Source of the DNA: Muricea muricata
Lineage: Eukaryota > Cnidaria > Anthozoa > Malacalcyonacea > Plexauridae
Direction of reading: 5' to 3'
NCBI GenBank assembly: GCA_963855995.1
Contig: OY979729.1
Span: 11,674,115 to 11,738,114 of the forward strand
Length of the DNA: 64,000 nucleotides
The stretch's first letter is position 1; each line of letters starts with the position of its first letter. Below are positions 1-11,965 of this stretch, piece after piece. The notes beneath the pieces are model-generated. The model was not told the origin of the DNA and ran no database searches. It saw nothing but the letters and a program-made list of their open reading frames with translations. The translations under genes and the position numbers were made by a program.

Positions 1-140
1 TTGTTTTGTGGGTCTTGCCGTCCAGGATCGTTCATTCTTTTCTCTTCTTGTGCGTTTTTTTCACATCCCATCACCCTTTGCAATAGTAGAAAGAATTAAG
101 TCATGAGATGATAGTTACGAATAATTTATAAACTATAACA

Positions 141-274
141 TGATAAGTTTCTTGTACGTTTGCATGGTGAATACAATATACTTATTAAGCTTTGTGGAAA
201 CACCACGTAAATTTATTATTGCAATAATAAATTTACGTGGTGTTTCCACAAAGCTTAATAAGTAAACTATAACA
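141..274. mobile_element. 134-bp insertion in left arm containing an 82-bp perfect palindrome
   Basis: The right arm (near 12260) reads straight through this point, so this is an insertion. The ten bases AACTATAACA occur at 131-140 and again at 265-274, and look like a target-site duplication. The insert contains a perfect palindrome at 181-262 that begins CTTATTAAGC and ends GCTTAATAAG, with no unpaired loop apart from the hairpin turn. No coding capacity. Confidence 0.75.
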
Positions 275-299
275 TATTAAGCACTTATTGGATGAGGTT

Positions 300-410
300 T
301 TTGTGATATGCGAAATGATCAATGTCGAGGTAAGAGTTATCAGCCGAGCCGAAGGCGAGTCAGATAACTCTTACCAAGACATTGATAATTTTGCATATCA
401 CAAAAACCGA
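300..410. repeat. Foldback hairpin with GAGCCGAAGGCGAG loop
   Basis: An imperfect inverted repeat: the words TTTTTGTGATATGC, AATGTC and GGTAAGAGTTATC on the left recur as reverse complements on the right, around a loop rich in GAGCCGAAGGCGAGT. The same structure is mirrored in the right arm at about 12130-12240. A hairpin at 42837-42936 has a comparable loop (CTCGGCTTCGCCTCG), suggesting a shared architecture. Confidence 0.6.
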
Positions 411-640
411 ATCCGATAATTGCTTTATTATACATTGTAAGTCTTTTTCCTCGAGCAATTGACGAATTTCGCCTTCGGAAGAGCTTAAAAAGCAAGATGC
501 CATAACATGAAACAGAAAATATCGAAAAAATGTTGTTGCCATGCCAACCATTGATGCCAACGGATACCGCATACTGTAATAATCTGCACCGTAGGCTCAA
601 CATGCAGATAACTCAGTTATCTGCTAGCAGATAACTGAGC

Positions 641-863
641 CATAGAATAAGAATACATAGAAGGGCCACTCGCGTCGGAGCCTTTGGAGTTTTTGAAGCC
701 GCGCATGTCGCATTACGCACGTTATTAGCATTTTCTCAGCCAGTCAATTGCATTTTCTGGCCAATAGGAATGCTGAACTGGCTGGTGGCAGCCAGTAAAC
801 TGCATAAACATAGTGTGACATGTTGCACTGCTGAGTGGCCCTTCTATGTATTCTTATTGTATG
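641..863. mobile_element. MITE, about 223 bp, with 30-bp terminal inverted repeats
   Basis: The ends are inverted repeats of about 30 bp: left CATAGAATAAGAATACATAG, right CTATGTATTCTTATTGTATG. The element is flanked by ACTGAG at 634-639 and 864-869, a 6-bp target-site duplication with one extra base on the left. The right arm of the palindrome has the uninterrupted site near 11900-11930, so the insertion is specific to the left arm. It is non-coding and therefore non-autonomous. I cannot assign a superfamily with confidence. Confidence 0.82.
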
Positions 864-949
864 ACTGAGTTATCTGCAGATTGTGTGATAGTCGCATTTA
901 TCTGCATACAACTGACCAATCACAACGCATAAAACAACTGCAATGTATA

Positions 950-1313
950 GTAATTAACACTTATTGACTGAGACCGAGGGAAACAGTATGTTTTGTGGAC
1001 CAGAGACTGTCGATGTCGAGGGTCCACAAAACATACTGCTTTCCCGAGGTCTCAGTCAATAAGTATTTTATTATATACTGAGTGCCAAAAGAGAAGAAAA
1101 GTACCACAAATCAATCAAACATGTGTAAAAAGGATTACCTTTTACCTGACATGGCTACGTGAGGCTTTGTGGATTTGTTGTCTACCGGTGAATAAAAGTA
1201 ATGTCCACCGCTTAGCTACGTTGCCAGGGAGACAATAGAATTTCTCCACTATCACGTGATACGTTCTTAACCAATAAGAAACAGGAATAAATGAACTTTG
1301 ACACTCAGTATAT
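950..1313. mobile_element. Composite insertion in left arm: 104-bp hairpin plus a TIR element
   Basis: The right arm lacks this block (empty site near 11820). The first part, 960-1063, is a near-perfect hairpin running from CTTATTGACTGAGACC to GGTCTCAGTCAATAAG. The second part, about 1070-1318, is bounded by inverted ends ATATACTGAGTG(C)CAAA and TTTGACACTCAGTATA. The two parts may be one element or one nested beside the other. No coding frame of note is present. Confidence 0.68.
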
Positions 1314-3065
1314 TATAAAATAGTATTAATTAGGCCGGCCAAGTTATTGTGTAAGCTGTTAATATGAAATTTTTTTATTAAAATCTCGAGAATCATTAAT
1401 AAATCGTGAGCAAAACACAAAAGAAAATCATAGCCGTGAAGGAGTCTTTATTTCTCACACGCACACAACTTGCAGCTACCCTAATTTATGAATTTAGATT
1501 AAAATATCTCGAGAATTAAACTACACGTAAGGAATGTGTAAATTCTTAAAGCTCTTTCGAACAATAAAAATTAATATCTCGCACTAATCTCTCTCAAAAG
1601 CTCTCTCAAATTTATTGCCGATATCTCTTTGAGAATTACTGTGCACGTGAAATGTAACTTATATCAAAACTAGCTTACTTCAAGCTGTTTGGGAATCAAA
1701 ATTTTACGTGTCAACGAGATCAAATATGAATCTAAGATGGCAGACAGCGCATTAAATTTCTATCTTTACGACCAACTCCCCAACGAAAGGCTTTAATTCG
1801 CTCGAAAGTCGAATTTTGTTTTTTTTTTATTGTTTCAGGTAGTGAAAGGTCCTGTGTGCTTTTTACAGTACTACCGACACTAGCAACGTTAGTGCGAGAT
1901 GTTAATTTTTATTGAAACAAAAGCTGAACTGCTAAAAAAATGGAAACGACAAGATAAAATAAAAAAACTTACTTTCACTCTATCTTTGGATCTTCTTGGC
2001 TTCGGTTGTTCTCGTTTCATCATGCTGTTTATGGTTTCATCTGGTTGGCGCACTCTCTTCATGGAGCATCAAGGCGGTCCAGTAGGTAACTAGCTCACTC
2101 GTGTCCAGTCAACCAACATAAAATAAGGAGAAAATTAATGTTACAAAATATTTTAGAATATAGGACACTAAGCTTTAATTGAATTGACTTTAACAAACCG
2201 TACATTGTGATAGTATTTGCATCTTAACATCTGATGGAGACGGCTTGTGATTTACTTCTTATGTCGATATGAATTCTTTCCCATCTTGTTGCATCATTAG
2301 TTGATGGTTGTTGTATTCACTTTTTACTTGGCATTCTTTGAAAAAAAAATTACGATGTTCAGAAAACTGTTTACAAGATAAGCAAAGAAAACTACGTTCA
2401 CAAGCATTAGAGAGGACTAAGTAATTATAATAGGCGTGACAGGTCACAGAGGTTAGTCGACGAAGAAACTCATGGACAAATTCCCGGCATGATGATACCC
2501 CGATAGCAAGAAATACAGCAAGTGTAGAACGTGTACGTGTGAGCTTAAACTGTATGTATGCAACTCCAAGAAAAGCGCAACACAAAATGGCGGAATTTAA
2601 AGACATTTCTGGTGTCATTTCCAGTTCCCTAACTTTCGCGGACAAATATATTTATATATTTTTCTCAAATTTTTTTGAAGTAAATCTAGATGGATTTTGT
2701 GAATAAACAAATTAAAAAAAGTATTGCCCACGTTAGGAAACTAGAACGGGCGCCCAAGAATGCCCACAATTTCTCCAATCTGGATTATATTTATTGATTG
2801 CGCAAATGACTGATAAAAAATAAGAGAGTAATAAAATACCAAATGGTTTCCTCTTCAAGATAGTGTCATACATGCGCGCGGCATTTCGGGATATTTGGGA
2901 AAACTCGTGTTGAAGTTGAACCTAAGGCAACATGCCAAGTACATGGATGACGCTATCCTGCTCAGGAAACTATTTAGTAATTGTCTTACAAAATGATGAC
3001 AGTGAAACACAAGTCAACGCCACGGCATTTAAATTTCTCGTGTAGGATTGTTTGATCCTGCACAG

Positions 3066-3260
3066 TAATAGCCAAGTGGCGCAATCGTCAGAGCAAACGC
3101 ATATCACATGTGAGGTCGTGGGTTCAATCCTTACTTCAGACTCGTGACACCCATGTGAGGAGTTAGTCAGTCGTGGGTTTATTCCGGGTACTCCGGTTTG
3201 CGAATGTTGACTGGATGGTTAAAATTGTAAAATATCAGTAATCACCGGAATACGGGTACT
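3066..3260 (+). repeat. tRNA-derived SINE-like repeat (left arm copy)
   Basis: A tRNA-like head contains an A-box-like TGGCGCAATCG near 3077 and a B-box-like GGTTCAATCC at 3121-3130. It is followed by a body that includes CGTGGGTTT and CCGGGTACTCCGG (3172-3199). No full cloverleaf can be drawn, so this is a polymerase-III-type SINE head and not a working tRNA. The body motif recurs reversed at 15602-15628 outside the palindrome. Confidence 0.6.
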
Positions 3261-4445
3261 TAACTAAACTGCTGACGATGAGGCGGAACTCATAATGAAT
3301 TAATGAAAATGTGTTTCACTGTAGTTATCATATAATGTAATTGCCAAGCTGAATGAATAATTCTCCAGTAACTACGTCATATGAATAACTTACAATTATG
3401 AGAGTAGTGGGGGGGGGGGGGGTGCAGCATAAAGATTGAAGTAGTGTCAAGGAAGGGGTACTACCCTGACGGGTACTAGGCGAAGAAGTAGAGTAAACAG
3501 GAGGAAGAAGATTAAATTGGAGTAAATAAGGGGGATTGGGGTAAAGAAGGGGAGAAGCAGGATAAAGAAACCAGTGGAAGGGGGTGCTATCCTGGAAGGA
3601 GTACCCGGGAAAGAAGAGGGTGAACAGGAGGAAAAGTAGATTGGAGAAAAGAAAGGGGAAATTAAACGGATTAGGAAATTCAGACTTGCAATTCAAATGA
3701 AAGGCAGCTCATTGGTCATGTAAACACTCGTTGAATCATGGTTCTCGCTTGCCTTTAGCTTGGAATCATCTTTGAATTTGAACTGAAAGTCTGAATTTGC
3801 ATGTTTCTTGTATAGAGTGCAGTGTATCAGAACAGAAGAGGTTTTGAAGAAAAAGAAAGAAAGAATAAAAGTAAGTTAAAATTTGTAAAGAATAATGGAG
3901 AAACTATTGGTACAGCACTTGATACATGATGATAATCATCATTATAAACTCTCTATTAATCCGGAGGGGGGGTATAATAGAGAATTTGCAATGATAGTAA
4001 GTATATTGTAATATTTGGGTTTTTACCACTAAATCCTCTTGAAAGTTCTTTTTGGCTGTGGCTTCTCTCATCACAGTTGTCTGTGCTTGTCTTGCAAAAT
4101 CTCTGGAATATCTATAACGTGAAGGTCAATATTTAAGATTAGAAAAATAGAAACCGTAAAATAGAAAGAAATTTAAATCGTGGCGAATACTTTTTACGGT
4201 CTTGCTGGCATGACAAAAAGAGAGTATAGATTTATAAGATCATGTTGATTTATCCTTTATCTGAACTATATTTAACTTAGATTTTAAAATAGATTTCACC
4301 CTGGTAAGCAGACCGAATGGGTTTTCAAACAAGATAACATTTAATGACTAAAACGTGCACAGAATAGTTAGAGAATGCTTACATGTCGAATAAAAATCCA
4401 ATACTTTTAATGTCCAACTACACAATAGCGATTTTCGTTGCATTT

Positions 4446-4586
4446 CTAGACTGGAGAAGAAGACGACGCCATTTTGATTTTGATTTCTCCCGACAACGGC
4501 AGATTTGTCTTCGCAATTTTTTTCCATTTCTTCGTCGTTTTAGCTCCAATTTGCTCGTTGTGTTTCTTTCGTACCTTCCTCGCCAT
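4446..4586 (-). CDS. Candidate 46-residue basic ORF, left arm
   Basis: A short frame starts with ATG at 4586 and ends TAG at 4446. It is Lys/Arg-rich in its first half (MARKVRKKHNEQIGAKTTKK) and ends SSSSPV. Upstream on the same strand lie a TATAAA-like word about 25 bp before the start and a perfect TGACGTCA (CRE-type) palindrome about 115 bp before it. An identical copy is on the right arm (8552-8692), but arm identity also preserves the other frames, so conservation is not evidence of coding. It could be a first exon, a small protein, or chance. Confidence 0.22.
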   Translation of the reverse strand: MARKVRKKHNEQIGAKTTKKWKKIAKTNLPLSGEIKIKMASSSSPV

Positions 4587-5009
4587 TTCCGTACAATCAA
4601 TGGACATTTATACTCAAGATTAAGACTGTATTGAGACTTTCAAAATGTTCGTCAGGAGACATAAAAATCGAAGCTTCTTCTTCGGGTTGCAGAAGCAAAT
4701 GACGTCAGACGACCTTTGTCCGCCAGCAAATACCCGTATGTATAACATTCAATGATCTTTTTAGGAAGCTGAAAATCAGTTTTTATTGCGCGAACGAAAT
4801 GTTTTTGCCATTATTTCTTACTCAGGTCTTTGTTCTACTACTTTACTTCCAGTTTAGTTAGGTAACTTGCCAAAAGAAACGCCTGTAAGGGACAATTTTG
4901 CATTTTTTTTTTATTTCGATGCTGATGAAGAAGAGAAGACTCGTTAGAGCTTTCATTGGCAAATATCTTTCCCTCCGTGGCCGAGAGGTAAAGACAACTG
5001 TCTTGACTT

Positions 5010-5115
5010 CGATTTTGGGTGGATCGAGGACCGGTCCAGTTCAACTGAGTTTGGTAAGAATTTAATTCTGGTCGGTGCTCGATCCACCCAAAACTGAATT
5101 CAAAGCTGGGCGTGG
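5010..5115. repeat. Hairpin with GGGTGGATCGAG stems
   Basis: The stem word TTTTGGGTGGATCGAG near 5012-5030 pairs with CTCGATCCACCCAAAA near 5080-5095. The structure is mirrored in the right arm at about 8045-8130. It is one of a series of nested hairpins around the palindrome centre. Confidence 0.6.
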
Positions 5116-5245
5116 AGTGCAGGAAAACACTAGGCAGTACCGCGAGGCCAAGGAGGCAAACGTTATTTTCCTAGTGTTGTTAACTAATATTTAAGCAAAT
5201 TTCATTAACTTGACTGTTGGGGACAGACCTGTAGGGTTGGTGCAT

Positions 5246-5330
5246 TGAAGACTTCTCGTCGTTATTTCCCTTCGTTCAAGAAGACAAGTTGTCTTCATCG
5301 AGAAATAACGACGAAAAGACTTCAAGACAC
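5246..5330. repeat. Hairpin, GAAGACTT stems
   Basis: An inverted repeat: GAAGACTTCTCGTCGTTATT on the left pairs with AATAACGACGAAAAGACTTC on the right, with an inner pair AGAAGACAAGTT and GTCTTCAT. Mirrored in the right arm at about 7810-7895. Confidence 0.7.
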
Positions 5331-5355
5331 CACTAAACCACTACACTTTAAAGCT

Positions 5356-5393
5356 ACAGTGTAGTGGTTTAGCTAGCTAAACCACTACACTGT
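5356..5393. repeat. 38-bp perfect palindrome
   Basis: The sequence ACAGTGTAGTGGTTTAGCT is followed immediately by its exact reverse complement. A third arm fragment (GTAGTGGTTTAG-type) lies just upstream. The mirror copy is at 7747-7784. Confidence 0.85.
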
Positions 5394-5796
5394 GCCAATA
5401 ATATATGGCTGACTTCTTCCTAACGCTTACGGTACGACCATGGATGCGCAAAGATGCGCAAACACATTAAAGCCTTGAAAGCAAGTGTTTTCTTTTAGGA
5501 AAGAATCAAGGACGACAACGCTTACTAAATCAAAGCCGTCTAGTCATGTTTTAAGTACTTCAGCTATGTTTAACGATCTTTTACCAGATCTTTGCAAGAG
5601 GAAAAGTAAAATTTTGCATCATTATTATTAACTTTCCGTCAGTCGTTTCTTTCTTGATCGAGCATTATATGCCATTGTGTTCAGTGTCCTTGATATAGGA
5701 GCCATATACTTATGGCCTTGGGTTTAATTCCCAAACACTGAATGGCAGTGTTTTGCTCTTCCAATGAGATAACAAGATGGCACTGTAGAACGCGTG

Positions 5797-6225
5797 GTTT
5801 TATATAAGCTACGAGCGTCAAGATATCCTTGATAGGTAACTATTGATCCTACAATGGACACTTATGTTCACTGCCAATAGGAACGTTTCCAACTCACAGC
5901 TTGTACATAATGGATTTTATAGGTTGTGTCACAAGGAAACTGCAGTTCGGTCGTAAAATCAACTTGTTTTCAAGGTTGCCGGGTTTTAAACATTACTGAC
6001 ACTGTTAATGTTGTAGCTCGGAATTGTAAAACAACGGCGGCAATGCAGTTTTCTTGTGCCATAACCTGTAAAATGGGTGGTTTTATCATTTATATAAGCT
6101 ACGACCGCCAAGCTTTATCCTTGATAGGAAACAATTGATCCCACCAACGACATTTGTATTCTCTACCGATAGGAACGTTTGAGACTTACAGCTTGTACAT
6201 AACGCATTTTATCGGTGAGTCGTAA
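5797..6225. repeat. Diverged tandem pair carrying TATATAAG boxes
   Basis: A module of about 140 bp starting TTTATATAAGCTACGA (5800) recurs about 284 bp later (6092), sharing CCTTGATAGG, CCGATAGGAACGTT-type and CAGCTTGTACATAA words. Both modules are mirrored on the right arm. The repeated TATATAAG is TATA-box-like, but I see no reading frame that it would serve. Confidence 0.6.
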
Positions 6226-6296
6226 AACCAACCTGTTAGTGCTCAGCAAACTACCAGTTCCCTCGATCAACGATAGTCGATGAAGCTTGGCGCTCG

Positions 6297-6871
6297 TAGG
6301 TTGTGTAAAACCAAGCATTTTACAGGTTATAGCCAGGTTAGCAGTATCTGCAATGTTTCAAAGCAACCACGAATAGAAACTGACAGCCAACGTTCTGAGT
6401 TAAGGTTTGTAGAATATACTACATGATTAGTTACAGCATGACCAGGCATATAGTAAATAACGCATTGCCATCTTGTTCCAAAGTTATCTTATTACTTGAA
6501 AGAGCTGAAGACTGCCATGCAGCGTTTGGGAATCAAACCCAAGGTCATAAATACATGACTCCTATATCAAGGACACTGAACACAATGACATATAAAGCTC
6601 GATCAAGAAAGAAACGACCGACGGAAAGTCAATAGTATATGCAAACTTCGACTTTCCTTCTTGCAAAGGCCTGGTCATAAAAGATCGTTAAACATAGCTG
6701 AGCAACTTAAAACATGCCTACACAGTTTTGATTTAATAAGCGTTATCGTCTTTGACTCTTTCCCGAAAGAAGACATATTCTTTACAGGCTGTACAGTGTT
6801 TGCGCATCTATGCTTCATGCCTTCTTGAAAAGACCTCGCCATAAAAGATCGTTTAACTTAGCTGAACAACT
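6297..6871. repeat. Loop of the giant palindrome: diverged third copy of the central module
   Basis: This segment does not pair with either arm end directly. Positions about 6460-6830 instead form a diverged copy of 7366-7690 in the same orientation, and so are inverted relative to 5450-5760. The palindrome therefore has at least three copies of its central module, one of them older and more diverged. Confidence 0.7.
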
Positions 6872-8551
6872 CGAGCGCCAAGCTTCATCGACTATCGTTG
6901 ATCGAGGGAAATGGTAGTTTGCTGAGCAGTAACAGGTTGGTTTTACGACTCACCGATAAAATGCGTTATGTACAAGCTGTAAGTCTCAAACGTTCCTATC
7001 GGTAGAGAATACAAATGTCGTTGGTGGGATCAATTCTTTCCTATCAAGGATAAAGCTTGGCGGTCGTAGCTTATATGGTTATGGCACAAGAAAACTGCAT
7101 TGCCGCCGTTGTTTTACAATTCCGAGCTACAACATTAACAGTGTCAGTAATGTTTAAAACCCGGCAACCTTGAAAACAAGTTGATTTTACGACCGAACTG
7201 CAGTTTCCTTGTGACACAACCTATAAAAGCCATTATGTACAAGCTGTGAGTTGAAAACGTTCCTATTGGCAGTGAACATAAGTGCCATTGTAGGATCAAT
7301 AGTTACCTATCAAGGATATCTTGACGCTCGTAGCTTATATAAAACCACGCGTTCTACAGTGCCATCTTGTTATCTCATTGGAAGAGCAAAACACTGCCAT
7401 TCAGTGTTTGGGAATTAAACCCAAGGCCATAAGTATATGGCTCCTATATCAAGGACACTGAACACAATGGCATATAATGCTCGATCAAGAAAGAAACGAC
7501 TGACGGAAAGTTAATAATAATGATGCAAAATTTTACTTTTCCTCTTGCAATGATCTGGTAAAAGATCGTTAAACAGCTGAAGTACTTAAAACATGACTAC
7601 ACGGCTTTGATTTAGTAAGCGTTGTCGTCCTTGATTCTTTCCTAAAAGAAAACACTTGCTTTCAAGACTTTAATGTGTTTGCGCATCTTTGCGCATCCAT
7701 GGTCGTACCGTAAGCGTTAGGAAGAAGTCAGCCATATATTATTGGCACAGTGTAGTGGTTTAGCTAGCTAAACCACTACACTGTAGCTTTAAAGTGTAGT
7801 GGTTTAGTGGTGTCTTGAAGTCTTTTCGTCGTTACTTCTCGATGAAGACAACTTGTCTTCTTGAACGAAGGGAAATAACGACGAGAAGTCTTCAATGCAC
7901 CAACCCTACAGGTCTGTCCCCAACAGTCAAGTTAATGAAATTTGCTTAAATATTAGTTAACAACGCTGGGAAAATACGTTTGCCTCCTCGGCCTCGCGGT
8001 ACTGCCTAGTGTTTTCCTGCACTCCACGCCCAGCTTTGACTTCAGTTTTGGGTGGATCGAGCATCGATCAGAATTAAATTCTTACCAAACTCAGTTGAAC
8101 TGGACCGGTCCTCGATCCACCCAAAATCGAAGTCAAGACAGTTGTCTTTACCTCTCGGCCACGGAGGGAAAGATATTTGCCAATGAAACCTTTAACGAGT
8201 CTTCCCTTGTTCATCAGCATCCAAATAAAAAAAATTGCAAAATTGTCCCTTACAGGCGTTTCTTTTGGCAAGTTACCTAAGTAAACATGAAGTAAAGTAG
8301 CAGAAGAAAGACCTGAGTAAGAAATAATGGCAAAAACACTTCGTTCGCGCAATAAAAACCGATTTTCAGCTTCCTAAAAAGATCATTGAATGTTATACAT
8401 ACGGGTATTTGCTGGCGGACAAAGGTCGTCTGACGTCATTTGCTTCTGCAACCCGAAGAAGAAGCTTCGATTTTTATGTCTCCTGACGAACATTTTGAAA
8501 GTCTCAATACAGTCTTAATCTTGAGTATAAATGTCCATTGATTGTACGGAA

Positions 8552-8692
8552 ATGGCGAGGAAGGTACGAAAGAAACACAACGAGCAAATTGGAGCTAAAA
8601 CGACGAAGAAATGGAAAAAAATTGCGAAGACAAATCTGCCGTTGTCGGGAGAAATCAAAATCAAAATGGCGTCGTCTTCTTCTCCAGTCTAG
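8552..8692 (+). CDS. Candidate 46-residue basic ORF, right arm
   Basis: This is the mirror copy of the frame at 4446-4586, with the same TGACGTCA palindrome (about 8434) and TATAAA-like word (about 8524) upstream. Two other exon-like pieces follow in the same direction on this arm: a short frame ending at a GTAAGT donor near 11162, and a segment at 11966-12163 with AG and GT borders. Together they hint at a gene pointing outward on each arm. Nothing in it matches a family I know. Confidence 0.22.
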   Translation: MARKVRKKHNEQIGAKTTKKWKKIAKTNLPLSGEIKIKMASSSSPV

Positions 8693-9871
8693 AAATGCAA
8701 CGAAAATCGCTATTGTGTAGTTGGACATTAAAAGTATTGGATTTTTATTCGACATGTAAGCATTCTCTAACTATTCTGTGCACGTTTTAGTCATTAAATG
8801 TTATCTTGTTTGAAAACCCATTCGGTCTGCTTACCAGGGTGAAATCTATTTTAAAATCTAAGTTAAATATAGTTCAGATAAAGGATAAATCAACATGATC
8901 TTATAAATCTATACTCTCTTTTTGTCATGCCAGCAAGACCGTAAAAAGTATTCGCCACGATTTAAATTTCTTTCTATTTTACGGTTTCTATTTTTCTAAT
9001 CTTAAATATTGACCTTCACGTTATAGATATTCCAGAGATTTTGCAAGACAAGCACAGACAACTGTGATGAGAGAAGCCACAGCCAAAAAAAACTTTCAAG
9101 AGGATTTAGTGGTAAAAACCCAAATATTACAATATACTTACTATCATTGCAAATTCTCTATTATACCCCCCCCCCGGATTAATAGAGAGTTTATAATGAT
9201 GATTATCATCATGTATCAAGTGCTGTACCAATAGTTTCTTCATTATTCTTTACAAATTTTAACTTACTTTTATTCTTTCTTTCTTTTTCTTCAAAACCTC
9301 TTCTGTTCTGATACACTGCACTCTATACAAGAAACATGCAAATTCAGACTTTCAGTTCAAATTCAAAGATGATTCCAAGCTAAAGGCAAGCGAGAACCAT
9401 GATTTAACGAGTGTTTACATGACCAATGAGCTGCCTTTCATTTGAATTGCAAGTCTGAATTTCCTGATCCGTTTAATTTCCCCTTTCTGTACTCCAATCT
9501 ACTTTTCCTCCTGTTCACCCTCTTCTTTCCCGGGTACTCCTTCCAGGATAGCACCCCCTTCCACTGGTTTCTTTATCCTGCTTCTCCCCTTCTTTACCCC
9601 AATCCCCCTTATTTACTCCAATTTAATTTTCTTCCTCCTGTTTACTCTACTTCTTCGCCTAGTACCCGTCAGGGTAGTACCCCTTCCTTGACACTACTTC
9701 AATCTTTATGCTGCCCCCCCCCCCACTACTCTCATAATTGTAAATTATTCATATGACGTAGTTACTGGAGAATTATTCATTCAGCATGGCAATTACATTA
9801 TATGATAACTACAGTGAAACACATTTTCATTAATTCATTATGAGTTCCGCCTCATCGTCAGCAGTTTAGTT

Positions 9872-10066
9872 AAGTACCCGTGTTCCGGTGATTACTGATA
9901 TTTTACAATTTTAACCGTCCAGTCAACATTCGCAAACCGGAGTACCCGGGATAAACCCACGGCTGACTAACTCCTCACATGGGTGTCACGAGTCTGAAGT
10001 AAGGATTGAACCCACGACCTCACATGTGATAGGCGTTTGCTCTGACGATTGCGCCACTTGGCTATT
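9872..10066 (-). repeat. tRNA-derived SINE-like repeat (right arm mirror copy)
   Basis: This is the mirror image of the copy at 3066-3260, with the B-box complement GGATTGAACC at 10002-10011. It arose by the same event as the palindrome arms, not as a separate insertion. Confidence 0.58.
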
Positions 10067-11965
10067 ACTGTGCAGGATCAAACAATCCTACACGAGAAAT
10101 TTAAATGCCGTGGCGTTGACTTGTGTTTCACTGTAATCATTTTGTAAGACAATTACTAAATAGTTTCCTGAGCAGGATAGCGTCATCCATGTACTTGGCA
10201 TGTTGCCTTAGGTTCAACTTCAACATGAGTTTTCCCAAATATCCCGAAATGCCGCGCGCATGTATGACACTATCTTGAAGAGGAAACCATTTGGTATTTT
10301 ATTACTCTCTTATTTTTTATCAGTCATTTGCGCAATCAATAAATATAATCCAGATTGGAGAAATTGTGGGCATTCTTGGGCGCCCGTTCTAGTTTCCTAA
10401 CGTGGGCAATACTTTTTTTAATTTGTTTATTCACAAAATCCATCTAGATTTACTTCAAAAAAATTTGAGAAAAATATATAAATATATTTGTCCGCGAAAG
10501 TTAGGGAACTGGAAATGACACCAGAAATGTCTTTAAATTCCGCCATTTTGTGTTGCGCTTTTCTTGGAGTTGCATAGATACAGTTTAAGCTTACACGTAC
10601 ACGTTCTACACTTGCTGTACTTCTTGCTATCGGAATATCATCATGACGGGAATTTGTCCATGAGTTTCTTCGTCGACTAACCTCTGTGACCTGTCACGCC
10701 TATTATAATTACTTAGTCCTCTCTAATGCTTGTGAACGTAGTTTTCTTTGCTTATCTTGTAAACAGTTTTCTGAACATCGTAATTTTTTTTTCAAAGAAT
10801 GCCAAGTAAAAAGTGAATACAACAACCATCAACTAATGACGCAACAAGATGGGAAAGAATTCATATCGACATAAGAAGTAAATCACAAGCCGTCTCCATC
10901 AGATGTTAAGATGCAAATACTATCACAATGTACGGTTTGTTAAAGTCAATTTCAATTAACGCTTAGTGTCCTATATTCTAAAATATTTTGTAACATTAAT
11001 TTTCTCCTTATTTTATGTTGGTTGACTGGACACGAGTGAGCTAGTTACCTACTGGACCAGCGTGATGTTCCATGAAGAGAGTGCGCCAACCAGATGAAAC
11101 CATAAACAGCATGATGAAACGAGAACAACCGAAGCCAAGAAGATCCAAAGATAGAGTGAAAGTAAGTTTTTTGATTTTATCTTGTCGTTTCTATTTTCTT
11201 TAGCAGTTCAGCTTTCGTTTCAATAAAAATTAACATCTCGCACTAACGTTGCTAGTGTTGGCAGTGCTGTAAAAAGCACACAGGATCTTTCACTACATTA
11301 AACAATAAAAAAACAAAATTCGACTTTCGAGCGAATTAAAGCCTTTCGTTGGGGAGTTGGTCGTAAAGATAGAAATTTAATGCGCTGTCTGCCATCTTAG
11401 ATTCATATTTGATCTCGTTGACACGTAAAATCTTAATTCCCAAACAACTTGAAGTAAACTAGTTTTGATAGAAGTTACATTTCACCTGCAAAGTAATAGT
11501 TGAAGAGATATTGGTAATAAATTTGAGAGAGCTTTTGAGAGAGATTAGTGCGAGATATTAATTTTTATTGTTCGAAAGAGCTTTAAGAATTTACACATTC
11601 CTTACGTGTTGTTTAATTCTCGAGATATTTTGATTTAAAATCATAAATTAGGGTAGCTGCAAGTTGTGTGCGTGTGAGAAATAAAGACTCCTTCACGGCT
11701 ATGATTTTCTTTTGTGTTTTGTTCACGATTTACTAATGATTCTCGAGATTTTAATAAAAAAATTTCATATTAACAGCTTACACAATAATTTGGCCGGCCT
11801 AATTAATAAACTATTTTATTATACATTGCAGTTGTTTTATGCGTTGTGATTGATCAGTTGTATGCAGATAAATGCGACTATCACACAATCTGCAGATAAC
11901 TCAGTTATCTGCTAGCAGATAACTGAGTTATCTGGATGTTGAGCCTACGGTGCAGATTATTACAG

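Noticed and set aside
2259-2645. 128-codon minus-strand frame in the left arm with several Cys residues
   Set aside because: The mirror copy in the right arm has an in-frame TAG and other changes; there is no start context or known family.
3066-3135. Possible tRNA gene
   Set aside because: A-box and B-box words are present but no acceptor stem or anticodon loop can be formed; it fits a SINE head.
3328-9756. Pro/Ser/Leu-rich frames at 3328-3696 (minus) and 9442-9756 (plus), on mirrored arms
   Set aside because: They come from a pyrimidine-rich, G/C-run tract and differ in reading length between the arms because of indels, so they are low-complexity artefacts.
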